The position numbers and the translations under genes are program-made. The notes below the pieces were generated by a model. That model made no database searches. It worked only from the letters and a program-made list of their open reading frames with translations, and had not been told where the DNA came from. This document shows, one piece after another, positions 27,975 through 37,097 of a stretch of 64,000 nucleotides of DNA. How positions within the stretch are numbered: the stretch's first letter is position 1; each line of letters begins with the position of its first letter. The stretch comes from Aureimonas sp. SA4125 (GTDB lineage: Bacteria > Pseudomonadota > Alphaproteobacteria > Rhizobiales > Rhizobiaceae): NCBI RefSeq assembly GCF_019973775.1, contig NZ_AP025032.1:3872001-3936000 (forward strand), in the 5' to 3' direction.

Positions 27975-28502
27975 TCAGACGCGGCGCTCCCCGCGGCCCG
28001 TTGCCGCGGCAATGGCGAGACCTGCAAAGAGCAGCGACGCCACCACGTTCCAGCCAGCGAAGGACAGGCCAAGAAAACGCCCCGCGGCCGTGTCGCAGGC
28101 GGGCGGGCGGATGGTGTCGATGGTCGAGAGGAGGTCGCCGCTCAGGTCGGCATTGCCGGCCGCGCAGCCGGAAGGTCCTGCCCAGAAATGCCATTCGACG
28201 CCCGCGTGATAGATGGCAAGGCAGAGACCGACCAGCATCGCGGCGGCGATCAGCCAGAGCAGGCCGCGAACGATCCACGGCATGGCCCGCCCGGCGGCTG
28301 CGACCAGGGCGACGGCGGCGAGGACGATCGAGACATAATAGGGCCAGCGCTCCTGCAGGCAGAGCGCGCAAGGAATGTAGCCGCCGACATGCTCGAAGAG
28401 GAGCGCCGTGCCGACGGTCGCCGCGGAGCCGAGGAGAAGCACCGCCGCTCCGATCGTCTGCATCGAGCCGGTCGGGCGGGCGAGACGGGAGGGCGCTGCC
28501 AT
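27975..28502 (-). CDS. dsbB: DsbB-family disulfide bond formation protein
   Basis: A 175-residue four-TM quinone reductase that reoxidises a DsbA-type thiol oxidase. Cys45 and Cys48 in CALCLQERWPYY form the first redox pair; Cys113 and Cys136 on the second periplasmic loop form the other pair. The start MAAPSRL at 28502 agrees with the usual length. The open frame continues far upstream only as an out-of-frame shadow of the GNAT gene. No dsbA lies nearby. Confidence 0.92.
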   Translation of the reverse strand: MAAPSRLARPTGSMQTIGAAVLLLGSAATVGTALLFEHVGGYIPCALCLQERWPYYVSIVLAAVALVAAAGRAMPWIVRGLLWLIAAAMLVGLCLAIYHAGVEWHFWAGPSGCAAGNADLSGDLLSTIDTIRPPACDTAAGRFLGLSFAGWNVVASLLFAGLAIAAATGRGERRV

Positions 28503-28710
28503 GGGTCTTGCTTCCTGGAATGGGCCGGCGCGCCGGCCAGTGCCTGTGAGCCCTGCTCTAGCACCGCGGCCATGGCGAGGAACAGCCTCGCGACCGCGTT
28601 GACGCCCGTCAAAAGTCGGCTGGAAGGCCAGCTTGATCTGGCAATCGCAGGGCATGTGTCGTATACGGGGCGCCGCGGCCCCGACACTTTCGTGCCGGGG
28701 CAGGCGCCGT

Positions 28711-28795
28711 GCGGGCGTGGTGGAATTGGTAGACGCGCCGGACTCAAAATCCGGTTCCGCAAGGAGTGTCGGTTCGATTCCGACCGCCCGCACCA
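28711..28795 (+). tRNA. tRNA-Leu (anticodon CAA)
   Basis: A class II tRNA. The acceptor stem GCGGGCG pairs with CGCCCGC, and the D-arm contains TGGTAGACGCG. The anticodon stem CCGGA/TCCGG encloses the loop CTCAAAA (anticodon CAA). A variable arm and GGTTCGATTCC T-arm follow, and CCA is encoded at 28793-28795. It sits between divergent dsbB and the convergent GNAT gene. No duplicated tRNA 3' end or integrase is seen nearby. Confidence 0.96.
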
Positions 28796-28939
28796 CTGCT
28801 TCCCATCGGGACGCGCCAGACACCCTCTTCACAATACACAGCGACCGACCAGCAGCGACCCGCGATCCGACACCTTGAGGCCGGCTCGGCGACCCGCGCC
28901 ATGAGCGGCGGCCGGCGATGGCGCTACGCCCGCGAAAGC

Positions 28940-30217
28940 CTAACCCCGCTGGAACATCGCCTTCACGCGCTGGCGCATCAGCCGCGCCGCATTGCGGGTG
29001 CGGCGGACCTGATCCAGCCCGGTGGCGGCGCGCTCCACCGCGCGGCCCGACTCGCGCGTCAGTCCGACGACGAGCGTCTGGATCGGCAGACGCTGCTTCC
29101 AGAGCCGGTTCATCAAAAAATGGTCGGGAACGGCGCAGGAGTCGGCCCGCGTCACGTCGGGGTCGGCGATCAGGGCCTCGGTGGCCAGCACCATCATCTG
29201 CAGCCCCGGCGAGGCTGCGGCGTGGGTCTCGTCGAATCCCATCTTCCAGGCAAAGGCCTCTCCGCCGATGACGAAGGCGACGAGGCTGGCGATGGCCTGG
29301 CCGTCGAGCCTCAGGGTGAAGATCCGGACACGGTCCTTGTCGGCGAGCTTGTGGATGCTCTCGCGGGCGAAGGCCGCGCGGTAGCGATCCATGATGAGGG
29401 CGCTGCGCTCGCGCCCCTTCCAGCCGCTCGCCTCGAGCGTCAGGAACTCCTCCATCGCCAGCCGGATCGCGTCGGGAGTGCGGGCGATGTCGAAGCTGAC
29501 GCAGCCCTTGGCTTCCAGGAGGCGTCGCTGCCGCTGCAGTTCGCGCCGTCGCTTCGACGACAGGACATTGGCCATCGACGCGCCGGGCGACGCATCCAGT
29601 GCGGCACGGTCGAAACTGTGGGCGGCGGAGACCGGAAGCCCCAGCCGCTCGGCGGTCGACATCAACGTGCGCGCGAACGGCTCCTCGATGCGGATGTCGG
29701 GAAGGACGAGCACGGAGGGGAAGCCGAGGTCCTTGCGCGACAGCGTCTCCAGAAGATGACCGATCGTGGCGTCGGGATCGTCGGAATCGACCAGGGGGGT
29801 TCCCAGCGGGCCGAAGGGGTGCGTCCAGGCGCGGATCACCGGCGGGCCGCCGAACAGACCGGTGCGCTCGATCGAATAGGGCATCAGGAAGCGCAGGCGG
29901 CTGCGCTGCGGCCCCTCGTCGCGGATGACCATCAGCCGGACATGGCGCTCGTCCAGCCGCGGCATGGCGGGGATGAGAAATTGCGGGGCGAAGAAGACGT
30001 TGTGGTCGATCGCGCGGCGCGTGAGGAAATCGAGTTCGGCTTCGAGATCGAAGGCCGCGGCCGGCAGGTAGGTCGAGAACCGCCGGACACGATCGCCGTC
30101 GCCGAGCGTCAGGTTGATGACCGGATTGTCGAGACATCGTCCCTGATCGAGAAGACCGATCGCCGGCGCGGCGCTGGGCGAGGCCAGCATTTCGTCGAGA
30201 AGCGGCTTGGCGCTCAT
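28940..30217 (-). CDS. GNAT/BioF2-like acyltransferase (CelD-type)
   Basis: A 425-residue protein whose C-terminal half matches the acyltransferase domain of CelD/FemAB-like proteins: SSKRRRELQRQRRLL, the FLTLEASGWKGRE block, and AIASLVAFVIGGEAFAWKMGFDE. Such proteins acylate polysaccharides or sugar lipids in the cytoplasm. The ATG at 30217 overlaps the stop of the upstream flippase gene (ATGA), so the two genes are coupled and probably act on the same glycan. The actual substrate is unknown. Confidence 0.82.
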   Translation of the reverse strand: MSAKPLLDEMLASPSAAPAIGLLDQGRCLDNPVINLTLGDGDRVRRFSTYLPAAAFDLEAELDFLTRRAIDHNVFFAPQFLIPAMPRLDERHVRLMVIRDEGPQRSRLRFLMPYSIERTGLFGGPPVIRAWTHPFGPLGTPLVDSDDPDATIGHLLETLSRKDLGFPSVLVLPDIRIEEPFARTLMSTAERLGLPVSAAHSFDRAALDASPGASMANVLSSKRRRELQRQRRLLEAKGCVSFDIARTPDAIRLAMEEFLTLEASGWKGRERSALIMDRYRAAFARESIHKLADKDRVRIFTLRLDGQAIASLVAFVIGGEAFAWKMGFDETHAAASPGLQMMVLATEALIADPDVTRADSCAVPDHFLMNRLWKQRLPIQTLVVGLTRESGRAVERAATGLDQVRRTRNAARLMRQRVKAMFQRG

Positions 30218-31635
30218 CCGTCTTCTCCCGAAGGGCGGGCGCGCGACGGCCCGGCAAAAATGAACATTTTCAGGCCGAGCCGCCGGTAGGCGACCGTCGC
30301 CAGCGATGTGGCCTCGAAGATCATCGCCAGCGCCGTGGCAAAGGCCGCCCCGTAGAGGCCGTAGAGAGGGATCAGCATCACGTTCAGCCCGATATTGAGG
30401 AGGATCGTCATGAAGTAGACGGCCGCGCAGGCCTTCTGCTCCCCCGACATGGTGAGGACGCTCTCCGCCGGCCCCACGGCCGCGCGTGCCAGAACGCCGA
30501 TGATCAGGATGAACAGGAGCGGATAGCCGGCGTCGAAGGACGGACCGAAGAGGCCGAGAAGGAGTTCGCCCCCGATGAGGATCAGGATCGCCATCGCCAG
30601 GGAGGGCCAGAAGGTCCAGCGGATGGTTTCGCGCACGAAGCTCTCGAACGCGAGCGGCTCGCCCGCATGGTGGTAGTGCGAGAAGCGCTGCGCGGCGCTC
30701 GCCTTGACGGCGAAATAGACGAAGTGGACGAGCGCCAGGGTCTTCACGCTCGCATAGTAGATCGCGACGTCGGAGGGCGGCAGGAAATGCCCGACCATCA
30801 GGATGTCGACATTGGTCAGGAGGTTGAAGAATCCCTCGACCAGGAAGATCGGCAGCGCCATCGCCATCCAGGTGCGGAAATCGATCCGCCGCGGTCCGCT
30901 CCCCGCCCGACGGTCGGTCGTTCGGCGCACCATGAAGAGCTGGACAAGCGTCGTCGTCCAGGTCGCCGCGACGAGACTGCCGACAGCCGTCACCGCATCG
31001 GCGGCAAGCCCGGTGAATTCCACCGCCAGCGCCATGTAGGCGATGATCAGCAGCGGCCGGGCGATGAAGGTCGGCAGCAGCGCGAGTCCCGCAAGCGCAT
31101 GCGCTCGCGACGTCCCGTCGAGCACTTCCCCCAGTGCCATCACCGGCAGGCAGAAGACCCCGATGACGAGCGGCAGAAGGTAGTAATGTGGCACGCTGTC
31201 TTGAAACAGCCAGAGCGCCGCAAGGCCAAGCAGGCTGATGATGCCGGACGATGCCAGGGCAAAGAGGCGGCTTGTCACGAGGATCCCGCGCAGGAGATCG
31301 AGCTGCTGCGTTACCCGGTATTCCGGCGCGAACCGGATGACCGCGGTCTGGAAGCCGAGGCACGACAGACCGCCGACGATGACGGCGGCGACGAGGACGA
31401 AGACGAAGACGCCGTATTCCGCGCTGCCCATCCAGCGGGCGAGAACGACCTGGCTGAAGAAGGCGATCATCGCCGAGACGACGCGGACCGAAAAGGCAAA
31501 GAGCGCGATACGGCCGGCGACGGCCTTTTCGCCACGCCCCGACAGCACGGCGTCGATGCCGGCAAAGGCCGGTCGAAGCCGTTCCATCAGCGGTGCCGAA
31601 ATCCACCGGCCCGCCATTCTTTCCGTCGACGGCAT
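30214..31635 (-). CDS. Polysaccharide flippase (Wzx/MATE-like)
   Basis: A 473-residue protein with 12-14 predicted TM helices of the oligosaccharide-flippase fold (polysaccharide synthesis / MurJ-MATE superfamily). VVLARWMGSAEYGVFVF is the usual family segment after TM1. It would move lipid-linked sugar across the inner membrane. GTG at 31638 is an alternative start directly adjacent to the ATG at 31635. No glycosyltransferase or polymerase genes are adjacent; only the coupled acyltransferase follows. Confidence 0.85.
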   Translation of the reverse strand: MPSTERMAGRWISAPLMERLRPAFAGIDAVLSGRGEKAVAGRIALFAFSVRVVSAMIAFFSQVVLARWMGSAEYGVFVFVLVAAVIVGGLSCLGFQTAVIRFAPEYRVTQQLDLLRGILVTSRLFALASSGIISLLGLAALWLFQDSVPHYYLLPLVIGVFCLPVMALGEVLDGTSRAHALAGLALLPTFIARPLLIIAYMALAVEFTGLAADAVTAVGSLVAATWTTTLVQLFMVRRTTDRRAGSGPRRIDFRTWMAMALPIFLVEGFFNLLTNVDILMVGHFLPPSDVAIYYASVKTLALVHFVYFAVKASAAQRFSHYHHAGEPLAFESFVRETIRWTFWPSLAMAILILIGGELLLGLFGPSFDAGYPLLFILIIGVLARAAVGPAESVLTMSGEQKACAAVYFMTILLNIGLNVMLIPLYGLYGAAFATALAMIFEATSLATVAYRRLGLKMFIFAGPSRARPSGEDG

Positions 31636-31697
31636 CACGTCTGTCCGTTCTCCCCGGCGGTCTCGCGACCGGACAGAACGAAACTAGCAGTCGAGGT

Positions 31698-32267
31698 TTA
31701 AGATTTGGTCGAGTGCGCCGTGTCCGTCCCCTGTGTCGCCTTCAGAAACTCGAGCTCTTCCTCGCTCGAAGGGCGTCCGAGGATCACGTTGCGGTGAGGA
31801 AACCGGCCAAAGCGCCGAACGGTTTCGCGGTGCTCGTGCGCGAAGGAGAGGTTGTCGGGATCGACCTCCTCCATCAAGGCGACGCAGGCATCCTGCATGG
31901 CGAGATCCTCCGCGTGCATCAGCGGCAGGACGAGAAACTGGTTGACGTCGTCGCCGACGGCCAGGTGGTCGCCCCGCGCGAGGGCCTCGCGCGCGAGGTG
32001 CAGCGCCTTCGCGTCAGTCTGGTACATGCGCCGGTGACCGCGAAACATGTTGCGCGGAAACTGGTCGAGGAGGAGGACGAGGGCCAGGGCGCCGTTCGGC
32101 TCCTCGGTCCAGGAATCCAGTTCCCCGAGCGCGGCGCGTTCGTAGATGTCGAGAAAGCGTTGCCGGATCAGACTGTCGAAGTCGGCATCGGCAAAAAACC
32201 AGCGATCGGGCCCGGCCTCGCGCCAGAAGTCGATGATCGTCTGCGGGTCGGTAAAGGTTTCGCTCAT
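31698..32267 (-). CDS. DUF924 family protein
   Basis: A 189-residue protein that matches the DUF924 family over its whole length: IIDFWREAGPDRWFFAD at the N-terminus, then LVLLLDQFPRNMFRGHRRMY and LPLMHAEDLAMQ. The fold is an all-helical TPR-like bundle; the function is not known. The start MSETFTDP at 32267 removes 16 non-conserved residues from a longer frame. Confidence 0.88.
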   Translation of the reverse strand: MSETFTDPQTIIDFWREAGPDRWFFADADFDSLIRQRFLDIYERAALGELDSWTEEPNGALALVLLLDQFPRNMFRGHRRMYQTDAKALHLAREALARGDHLAVGDDVNQFLVLPLMHAEDLAMQDACVALMEEVDPDNLSFAHEHRETVRRFGRFPHRNVILGRPSSEEELEFLKATQGTDTAHSTKS

Positions 32268-32538
32268 GGGAAGTCCGGTTCGACGGGTGCCGCTGGCGCG
32301 GTGCCATGGCTTCAAGCAAGGGAGGGCCGAAGATAGGGCGGGGTGATGGCCGTGACAAAAATCGCGGTATCAGGAAGAGCTTTTGGCGTCCCGTCTCACG
32401 TTTCGCTGGCAACGATCCGCTGGCCGCGCTCGACAGGGCGCATTGCTGCCGGGAGCGTCCATGGGCACCTTCCGGGTTTGCAGGCGAAAGGCATGTCAGT
32501 CGGCAGCGCCGGGGTCGCGGGCACGACCAGTTGCCGCG

Positions 32539-33699
32539 TCAGAACGACATGCCTGGCACGGCGAGCGGATTGTCGGTCAGCGCCGCACGATCCGGCGCGT
32601 CGACCCGCGGCTCGCCGACAAAGGCGGCGAAAAGATCGCGCACGAGCCGCTCGTTCAGCCCCTCGCCGATGAGGACGAGGCGCGAGCCCGGCGCGACGCC
32701 TTCGGGCCAGGCCGGCAGCAGCGCCGGCGGATGCAGGTACTGGCGCACGCCGTGCAGAACGAGCGGCCGCAGCGGCTGTTCGCTTGTCAGGACGACGGCC
32801 TTCATTCGAAGAATGTTTGCTCCCTGCAAGTCCCGCAGCAGATCGAGGAAGGCCTCGATCTGCGCGCGGGGGATCGGCGCCGGATGCTGGATCGAGAAAG
32901 TGCCGATGTCGCCGTGCCGCCCCGCCCCGTCATGCCGGTGACCGGCGACGGACGCGGCATGCGCGTGATGATGGTGCCCGCGATGGTCATGTCCCGCAAG
33001 GACGGGCTCGGCCTCGTCCTGAAACCAGCGCCGGACATCGGCGGTCTTCGTCGCGGGATCGTAGAGGCCACAGCCGAAGAGGGCGCCCGGCCCCGCTTCG
33101 CCGGCAGCCGAGAGGAGTGGTGCCCGCGGATTGAGCGGGCGAACCATGTCCGCCAGCGCTGACATGGCTTCCGGTGGTGCGATGTCGCTCTTCGTCAGGA
33201 CGATGCGATCGGCGACCGCCACCTGTCGGCGCGCTTCCTGGCGTGCGGCAAGATTCTCCGGTCCGGCCAGCGCGTCGACGACGGTCACGACGCCGTCCAG
33301 CGCATAGGCGGCGACAAGCGCCGGATGTCCCATCAGCGCGGCGATCAGGGGCGTCGGGTCGGCGATGCCCGTGGTCTCGACGACGACGCGGGCAAGCGGC
33401 GCGATCCGACCCGTCTGCATCCGCTCGGCTAGGTCGGCCAGCGTGTCGACGACCTCGCCGCGGACGGTGCAGCACAGGCATCCGTCGGCAAGTTCGATCA
33501 CCCCGTCGCGGGCCGTCTCGACCAGGAGATGGTCGATCCCGGCCTCGCCGAATTCGTTGACGATGACCGCGGTGTCGGTGACGCCGGGATCGGCGAGAAG
33601 GCGGTTCAGGAGCGTCGTCTTGCCGGCGCCGAGGAAGCCGGTGAGGATGGTGACGCGGATCGGGAAGGCCGGGGTCCTGGTCGATAAGGTCGGCGTCAA
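32539..33699 (-). CDS. CobW/ZNG1-type GTPase metallochaperone, His-rich
   Basis: The 386-residue product is a COG0523 GTPase. Walker A is GFLGAGKTT (21-29), the metal-binding CxCC motif is GCLCCT (73-78), and the base-specificity motif is LTKSD. The CobW C-terminal domain ends the protein. Residues 237-262 form a loop with ten histidines, typical of zinc-handling members. No ATG is available; the only suitable start is TTG at 33699, which overlaps the D,D-carboxypeptidase stop as TTGA. Likely task: delivering zinc to a client enzyme under limitation. Cobalamin or nitrile hydratase genes are not adjacent. Confidence 0.87.
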   Translation of the reverse strand: MTPTLSTRTPAFPIRVTILTGFLGAGKTTLLNRLLADPGVTDTAVIVNEFGEAGIDHLLVETARDGVIELADGCLCCTVRGEVVDTLADLAERMQTGRIAPLARVVVETTGIADPTPLIAALMGHPALVAAYALDGVVTVVDALAGPENLAARQEARRQVAVADRIVLTKSDIAPPEAMSALADMVRPLNPRAPLLSAAGEAGPGALFGCGLYDPATKTADVRRWFQDEAEPVLAGHDHRGHHHHAHAASVAGHRHDGAGRHGDIGTFSIQHPAPIPRAQIEAFLDLLRDLQGANILRMKAVVLTSEQPLRPLVLHGVRQYLHPPALLPAWPEGVAPGSRLVLIGEGLNERLVRDLFAAFVGEPRVDAPDRAALTDNPLAVPGMSF

Positions 33700-34955
33700 T
33701 TCGTCATCCCGCCGCGCAGGCCGTCTTCTCCGATGCTGCTGGACAGACGCCCGACCTTCTCGCTCTCGGGCTGGTCGGGACTGCTTGTCGCCGGATCGAG
33801 CGGACTTCCGATCGCCTTCGCCTTGTCTCCGCCCGTCGGCGCTTCCTGCTCGATGTCGGGGCGCCACCGCGGAAGCGGAATGCCGTAGCCCGGGATCTGC
33901 GTGATGCCGGCAACGAAGGTGTCGCCCGCCGCTGCGCCGCCAACGCTGACCGGCACCGTCGCGGGCTCGCGCTTCATCTCGTGCAGGTAGGGCGAGCCCG
34001 ATGTCTTCTCGGCGCGGGCCGCCTCGGCCTGGCGCTCCTTGGCGCGCTCCTGCTGTCCGGCCGGCGAGCAGATCTCCTTGCTGATGTCGGCCGGGGGGCC
34101 GCTGGAGGCAGGCAGCGCCTCGACCAGCGTGCCCATCTTCGCGGGATCGGTGCGGAACCCGTTCTCGAGGAGCTCGGCGGCCATCCGGTCCCGCACGATC
34201 GTACCCTCAGCACCGAGAACCACGGCGACGATCGTGCGCTTGCCGCGGGTGGCGGAGGCCACGACATTGAAACCGGAAGCACAGATGTAGCCGGTCTTCA
34301 TGCCGTCGGCGCCCTCGTAGCGGCCGAGGAGCGCATTGGTGTTGCGCAGCAAGGTGTTGCCGGTCGAGATCGCCTCGACGCCGAAAATCTCGCTGAAGGC
34401 CGGGAAGTCGCGGCGCAGGCGGATGGCCAGGATCGCGAGGTCCTTGGCGCTGGAAAACTGCCCGGGGCCCGGCAGGCCGTTGGGGTTGATGAAGCGCGTG
34501 TCCTTCATTCCCAGCCTGTCCGCCTCGGCGTTCATCATGCCGACGAAAGCCTCGATCGAGCCGCCGCCGAGCGCCTGGCCGATCGCGACGGCGACATCGT
34601 TGGCCGACTTCACCAGCATCATCCTCATCGCCATGTCGAGGCGAAGGATCGTCCCGGGCTCGAATCCCATCTTGCTCGGCGCCTGGCCGGCGGCATAGCG
34701 CGTCATCACCACCGGGCTGTCGAGCGTGACCGTCTCGCTCTTCAAGGCCTTCAGGGCGAGGTAGGCGGTCATCAGCTTGGTCGTCGACGCCGGATACCAG
34801 CGCGCCGTCGCATCCTTCGTCGACAACACCTTGCCGGTATCGACGTCGACGACCACGGAGGTCTCGGCTCTTGCCGAGGCCGAGCCGAAGGCGACAGCCA
34901 GGACAAGAGAAAGCGTGGTAGCCAAGCGCCGCGCCGCGCCCTCCGTGATATTCAC
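33696..34955 (-). CDS. dacA: D-alanyl-D-alanine carboxypeptidase (PBP5/DacA-like)
   Basis: A periplasmic serine peptidase that trims the terminal D-Ala from peptidoglycan stem peptides. The signal peptide (1-30, ASARA|ETS) is followed by the catalytic S-x-x-K as STTK (57-60), S-x-N as SAN (116-118) and KTG (219-221). The 419-residue product has a Lys/Glu/Pro-rich C-terminal extension without an evident amphipathic anchor. Its stop codon overlaps the TTG start of the CobW-like gene. Confidence 0.92.
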   Translation of the reverse strand: MNITEGAARRLATTLSLVLAVAFGSASARAETSVVVDVDTGKVLSTKDATARWYPASTTKLMTAYLALKALKSETVTLDSPVVMTRYAAGQAPSKMGFEPGTILRLDMAMRMMLVKSANDVAVAIGQALGGGSIEAFVGMMNAEADRLGMKDTRFINPNGLPGPGQFSSAKDLAILAIRLRRDFPAFSEIFGVEAISTGNTLLRNTNALLGRYEGADGMKTGYICASGFNVVASATRGKRTIVAVVLGAEGTIVRDRMAAELLENGFRTDPAKMGTLVEALPASSGPPADISKEICSPAGQQERAKERQAEAARAEKTSGSPYLHEMKREPATVPVSVGGAAAGDTFVAGITQIPGYGIPLPRWRPDIEQEAPTGGDKAKAIGSPLDPATSSPDQPESEKVGRLSSSIGEDGLRGGMTN

Positions 34956-35101
34956 AATCCGGTCCTTCGGTGAACAGTTCGAGAATGCATTCTTCGCGCC
35001 TATCTCGCCTCTATGGCAGCGTCATGGCAAGGTGCAGGCGACTTGCGGCTGCGATCTCTCTCCGCTGCCGCCAACCGCCACGATGCCGCGCGAAGGATTC
35101 C

Positions 35102-36271
35102 ATGCCCGTCAACAACCGCATCGCAGATCGTCAGGACGACATCGCCGGCTGGCGCCGGCAACTGCACCAGATCCCGGAAATCCTGTACGCCGTCGACGAC
35201 ACCGCCGCCTACATCGCCGAAAAGCTGACCGCCTTCGGTTGCGACGAGGTGGTCACGGGCATCGGCCGCACCGGGGTCGTGGGCGTCATCCACGGCCGCA
35301 GCGGCCCCGGCTCCCGGCGCATCGCTCTTCGGGCCGATATGGACGCCCTGCCGATCGTCGAGGAGACCGGCGCCGCTTATGCCTCGCTGCGCCCGGGCGC
35401 CATGCATGCCTGCGGCCATGATGGCCACATGGCGATGCTTTTGGGCGCGGCCGAGAGCCTCTGCGAGACGCGCGGTTTCGAGGGCAGCGTGGTCGTCGTG
35501 TTCCAGCCGGCCGAGGAGGGCGGCGCCGGCGCCAAGGCGATGATCGATGACGGGTTGATGGAGCGCTTTGCCATCGACGAGGTCTACGGCATGCACAACA
35601 TTCCCGGCCTGCCGCTCGGCCATTTCGCCATCTGCGCCGGCCCGATCATGGCCTCGACCGACACTTTCGTCCTCGCCATCCGCGGCCGCGGAAGCCATGC
35701 CGCCATTCCGCAGCAGGGCCTCGATCCGATCGTCGCCGGTGCCGCCCTCGTCCAGTCCCTGCAGCAGATCGTCGCGCGCAATACCGATCCGCTGCAGTCG
35801 CTCGTCGTGTCGGTGACGCAGTTTCATGCCGGTTTCACCAGCAATGTCATTCCCGAGACCGCCGTCGTTTCGGGCACGGTCCGGGCGCTGACGGCGGCGA
35901 TGCGCGATATGGCCGAGACGCGCATGGGCGAGATCGCCGCCGGCATCGGTGCGGCGCATGGTGTCACGATCGAGTTCACCTACGACAGGCACTATCCCGT
36001 GACCTTCAACCATGCCGGTGCGACCGATTTCTGCGCCGCCGTCGCGGCCGAGATCGTGCCGGCGTCGCAGGTTGACACGGCGGTGGCGCCTCTCATGGGC
36101 GGGGAGGATTTTTCCTACATGCTGGAGGCGCGCCCGGGCGCCTTCATCTTCCTGGGCAATGGCGACACCGCGGGCCTGCATCACCCGAAATACGATTTCG
36201 ACGATCGCGCCATCAGCTATGGCGCGTCCTACTGGATACGTCTTGCCGAAAGAGCGCTGGCGGGCAGCTGA
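35102..36271 (+). CDS. M20-family amidohydrolase (hippurate hydrolase-like)
   Basis: A 389-residue di-metal amidohydrolase with ALRADMDALP as the first metal motif, MHACGHDGHMAMLLG as the second, and QPAEEGGAGAK as the catalytic-Glu motif. MGGEDFSYMLEARPGAF lies near the C-terminus. Members hydrolyse N-acyl amino acids, hippurate or indole conjugates; specificity is not predictable. Start MPVNNRIADRQ at 35102 begins the family fold; the longer frame from 34970 adds non-conserved residues and lies in the divergent dacA leader. Confidence 0.9.
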   Translation: MPVNNRIADRQDDIAGWRRQLHQIPEILYAVDDTAAYIAEKLTAFGCDEVVTGIGRTGVVGVIHGRSGPGSRRIALRADMDALPIVEETGAAYASLRPGAMHACGHDGHMAMLLGAAESLCETRGFEGSVVVVFQPAEEGGAGAKAMIDDGLMERFAIDEVYGMHNIPGLPLGHFAICAGPIMASTDTFVLAIRGRGSHAAIPQQGLDPIVAGAALVQSLQQIVARNTDPLQSLVVSVTQFHAGFTSNVIPETAVVSGTVRALTAAMRDMAETRMGEIAAGIGAAHGVTIEFTYDRHYPVTFNHAGATDFCAAVAAEIVPASQVDTAVAPLMGGEDFSYMLEARPGAFIFLGNGDTAGLHHPKYDFDDRAISYGASYWIRLAERALAGS

Positions 36272-36319
36272 GCGCCTTTCCCGAGGAATTTCATCCCGCC
36301 CGATCCGGCAGCCGTCGCA

Positions 36320-36814
36320 TTATTGCGGCTTGCCGTTCGTCCAGGTCGGCGCAGCGGCAAACAGCGGTATGGTCGAGATCGCCATCTTGGCGCTGCCTTC
36401 CTTGATCTCGCGCGAATGCGAGAGATAGATCAGCGTATCGTTCGCCTTGTCGTAGATGCGCTTGACCACCAGCGCCTTGAAGATGAGCGAACGGCGGGTC
36501 GAGAAGATCTCCTCGCCGTCCTTGTCGAGATCGATCTCGCCGATGACGACAGGTCCCGTCTGGCGACAGGCGATCGAAGAGTTCGAGGGGTCCTCGAACC
36601 AGTTGCCCTGCCGCAGGCGATCGATGACGCTGCGGTCGAAATAGCTGACATGACAGGTGATGCCCTGCACCTCGGGATCGCTGATCGCTTCGATCTTGAT
36701 GTCGTTGCCAAGCCAATCGGTGGCGATCTCGCCGACTTCTTCGGCGGCGACGGGGGCGGCAGACGCGAGGGCGACCATTACGGCCGCCACGATGGACAAT
36801 CCTGAATTTCGCAT
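36320..36814 (-). CDS. creA: CreA family periplasmic protein
   Basis: A 164-residue exported protein: the signal peptide ends near PVAAEEV (residue 24), then the family blocks DWLGNDIKIEAISDPEV, GITCHVSYFDRS, CRQTGPV and RSLIFKALVVKRIYD. CreA is conserved in proteobacteria without a known function. It faces the M20 gene tail to tail across 48 bp. The start at 36814 is chosen because the signal peptide begins there. Confidence 0.9.
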   Translation of the reverse strand: MRNSGLSIVAAVMVALASAAPVAAEEVGEIATDWLGNDIKIEAISDPEVQGITCHVSYFDRSVIDRLRQGNWFEDPSNSSIACRQTGPVVIGEIDLDKDGEEIFSTRRSLIFKALVVKRIYDKANDTLIYLSHSREIKEGSAKMAISTIPLFAAAPTWTNGKPQ

Positions 36815-37097
36815 CTTCCGGCTATCCTCGGGTGACAAGTGGTCGCACGCACATGGTCCCTTCAAGGGCCGAGTGCAACGGGATTGAACGAGGATCGGGC
36901 GGCGGCAAGCCGACAAAACGCACGGAGTGCGTGCACTCTCCGATATTTCGCGCCGGAATGGGTTGGAATACTCGGCGCCCCCCCCTACGGTGCCACCTCT
37001 CCTTCCGGATGAAACCCAGCCGCCCGACCGGGGCCGCAACAGAGGATTGCTTTTGTTCTGCAATGAATTAGCGCATGACCCGGCGCGATCACCGGTC

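Noticed and set aside
28711..31635. tRNA-Leu as an integration site for an island carrying the flippase/acyltransferase pair
   Set aside because: No integrase and no duplicated tRNA 3' end was seen up to the far side of the pair, and codon use looks like that of the neighbours.
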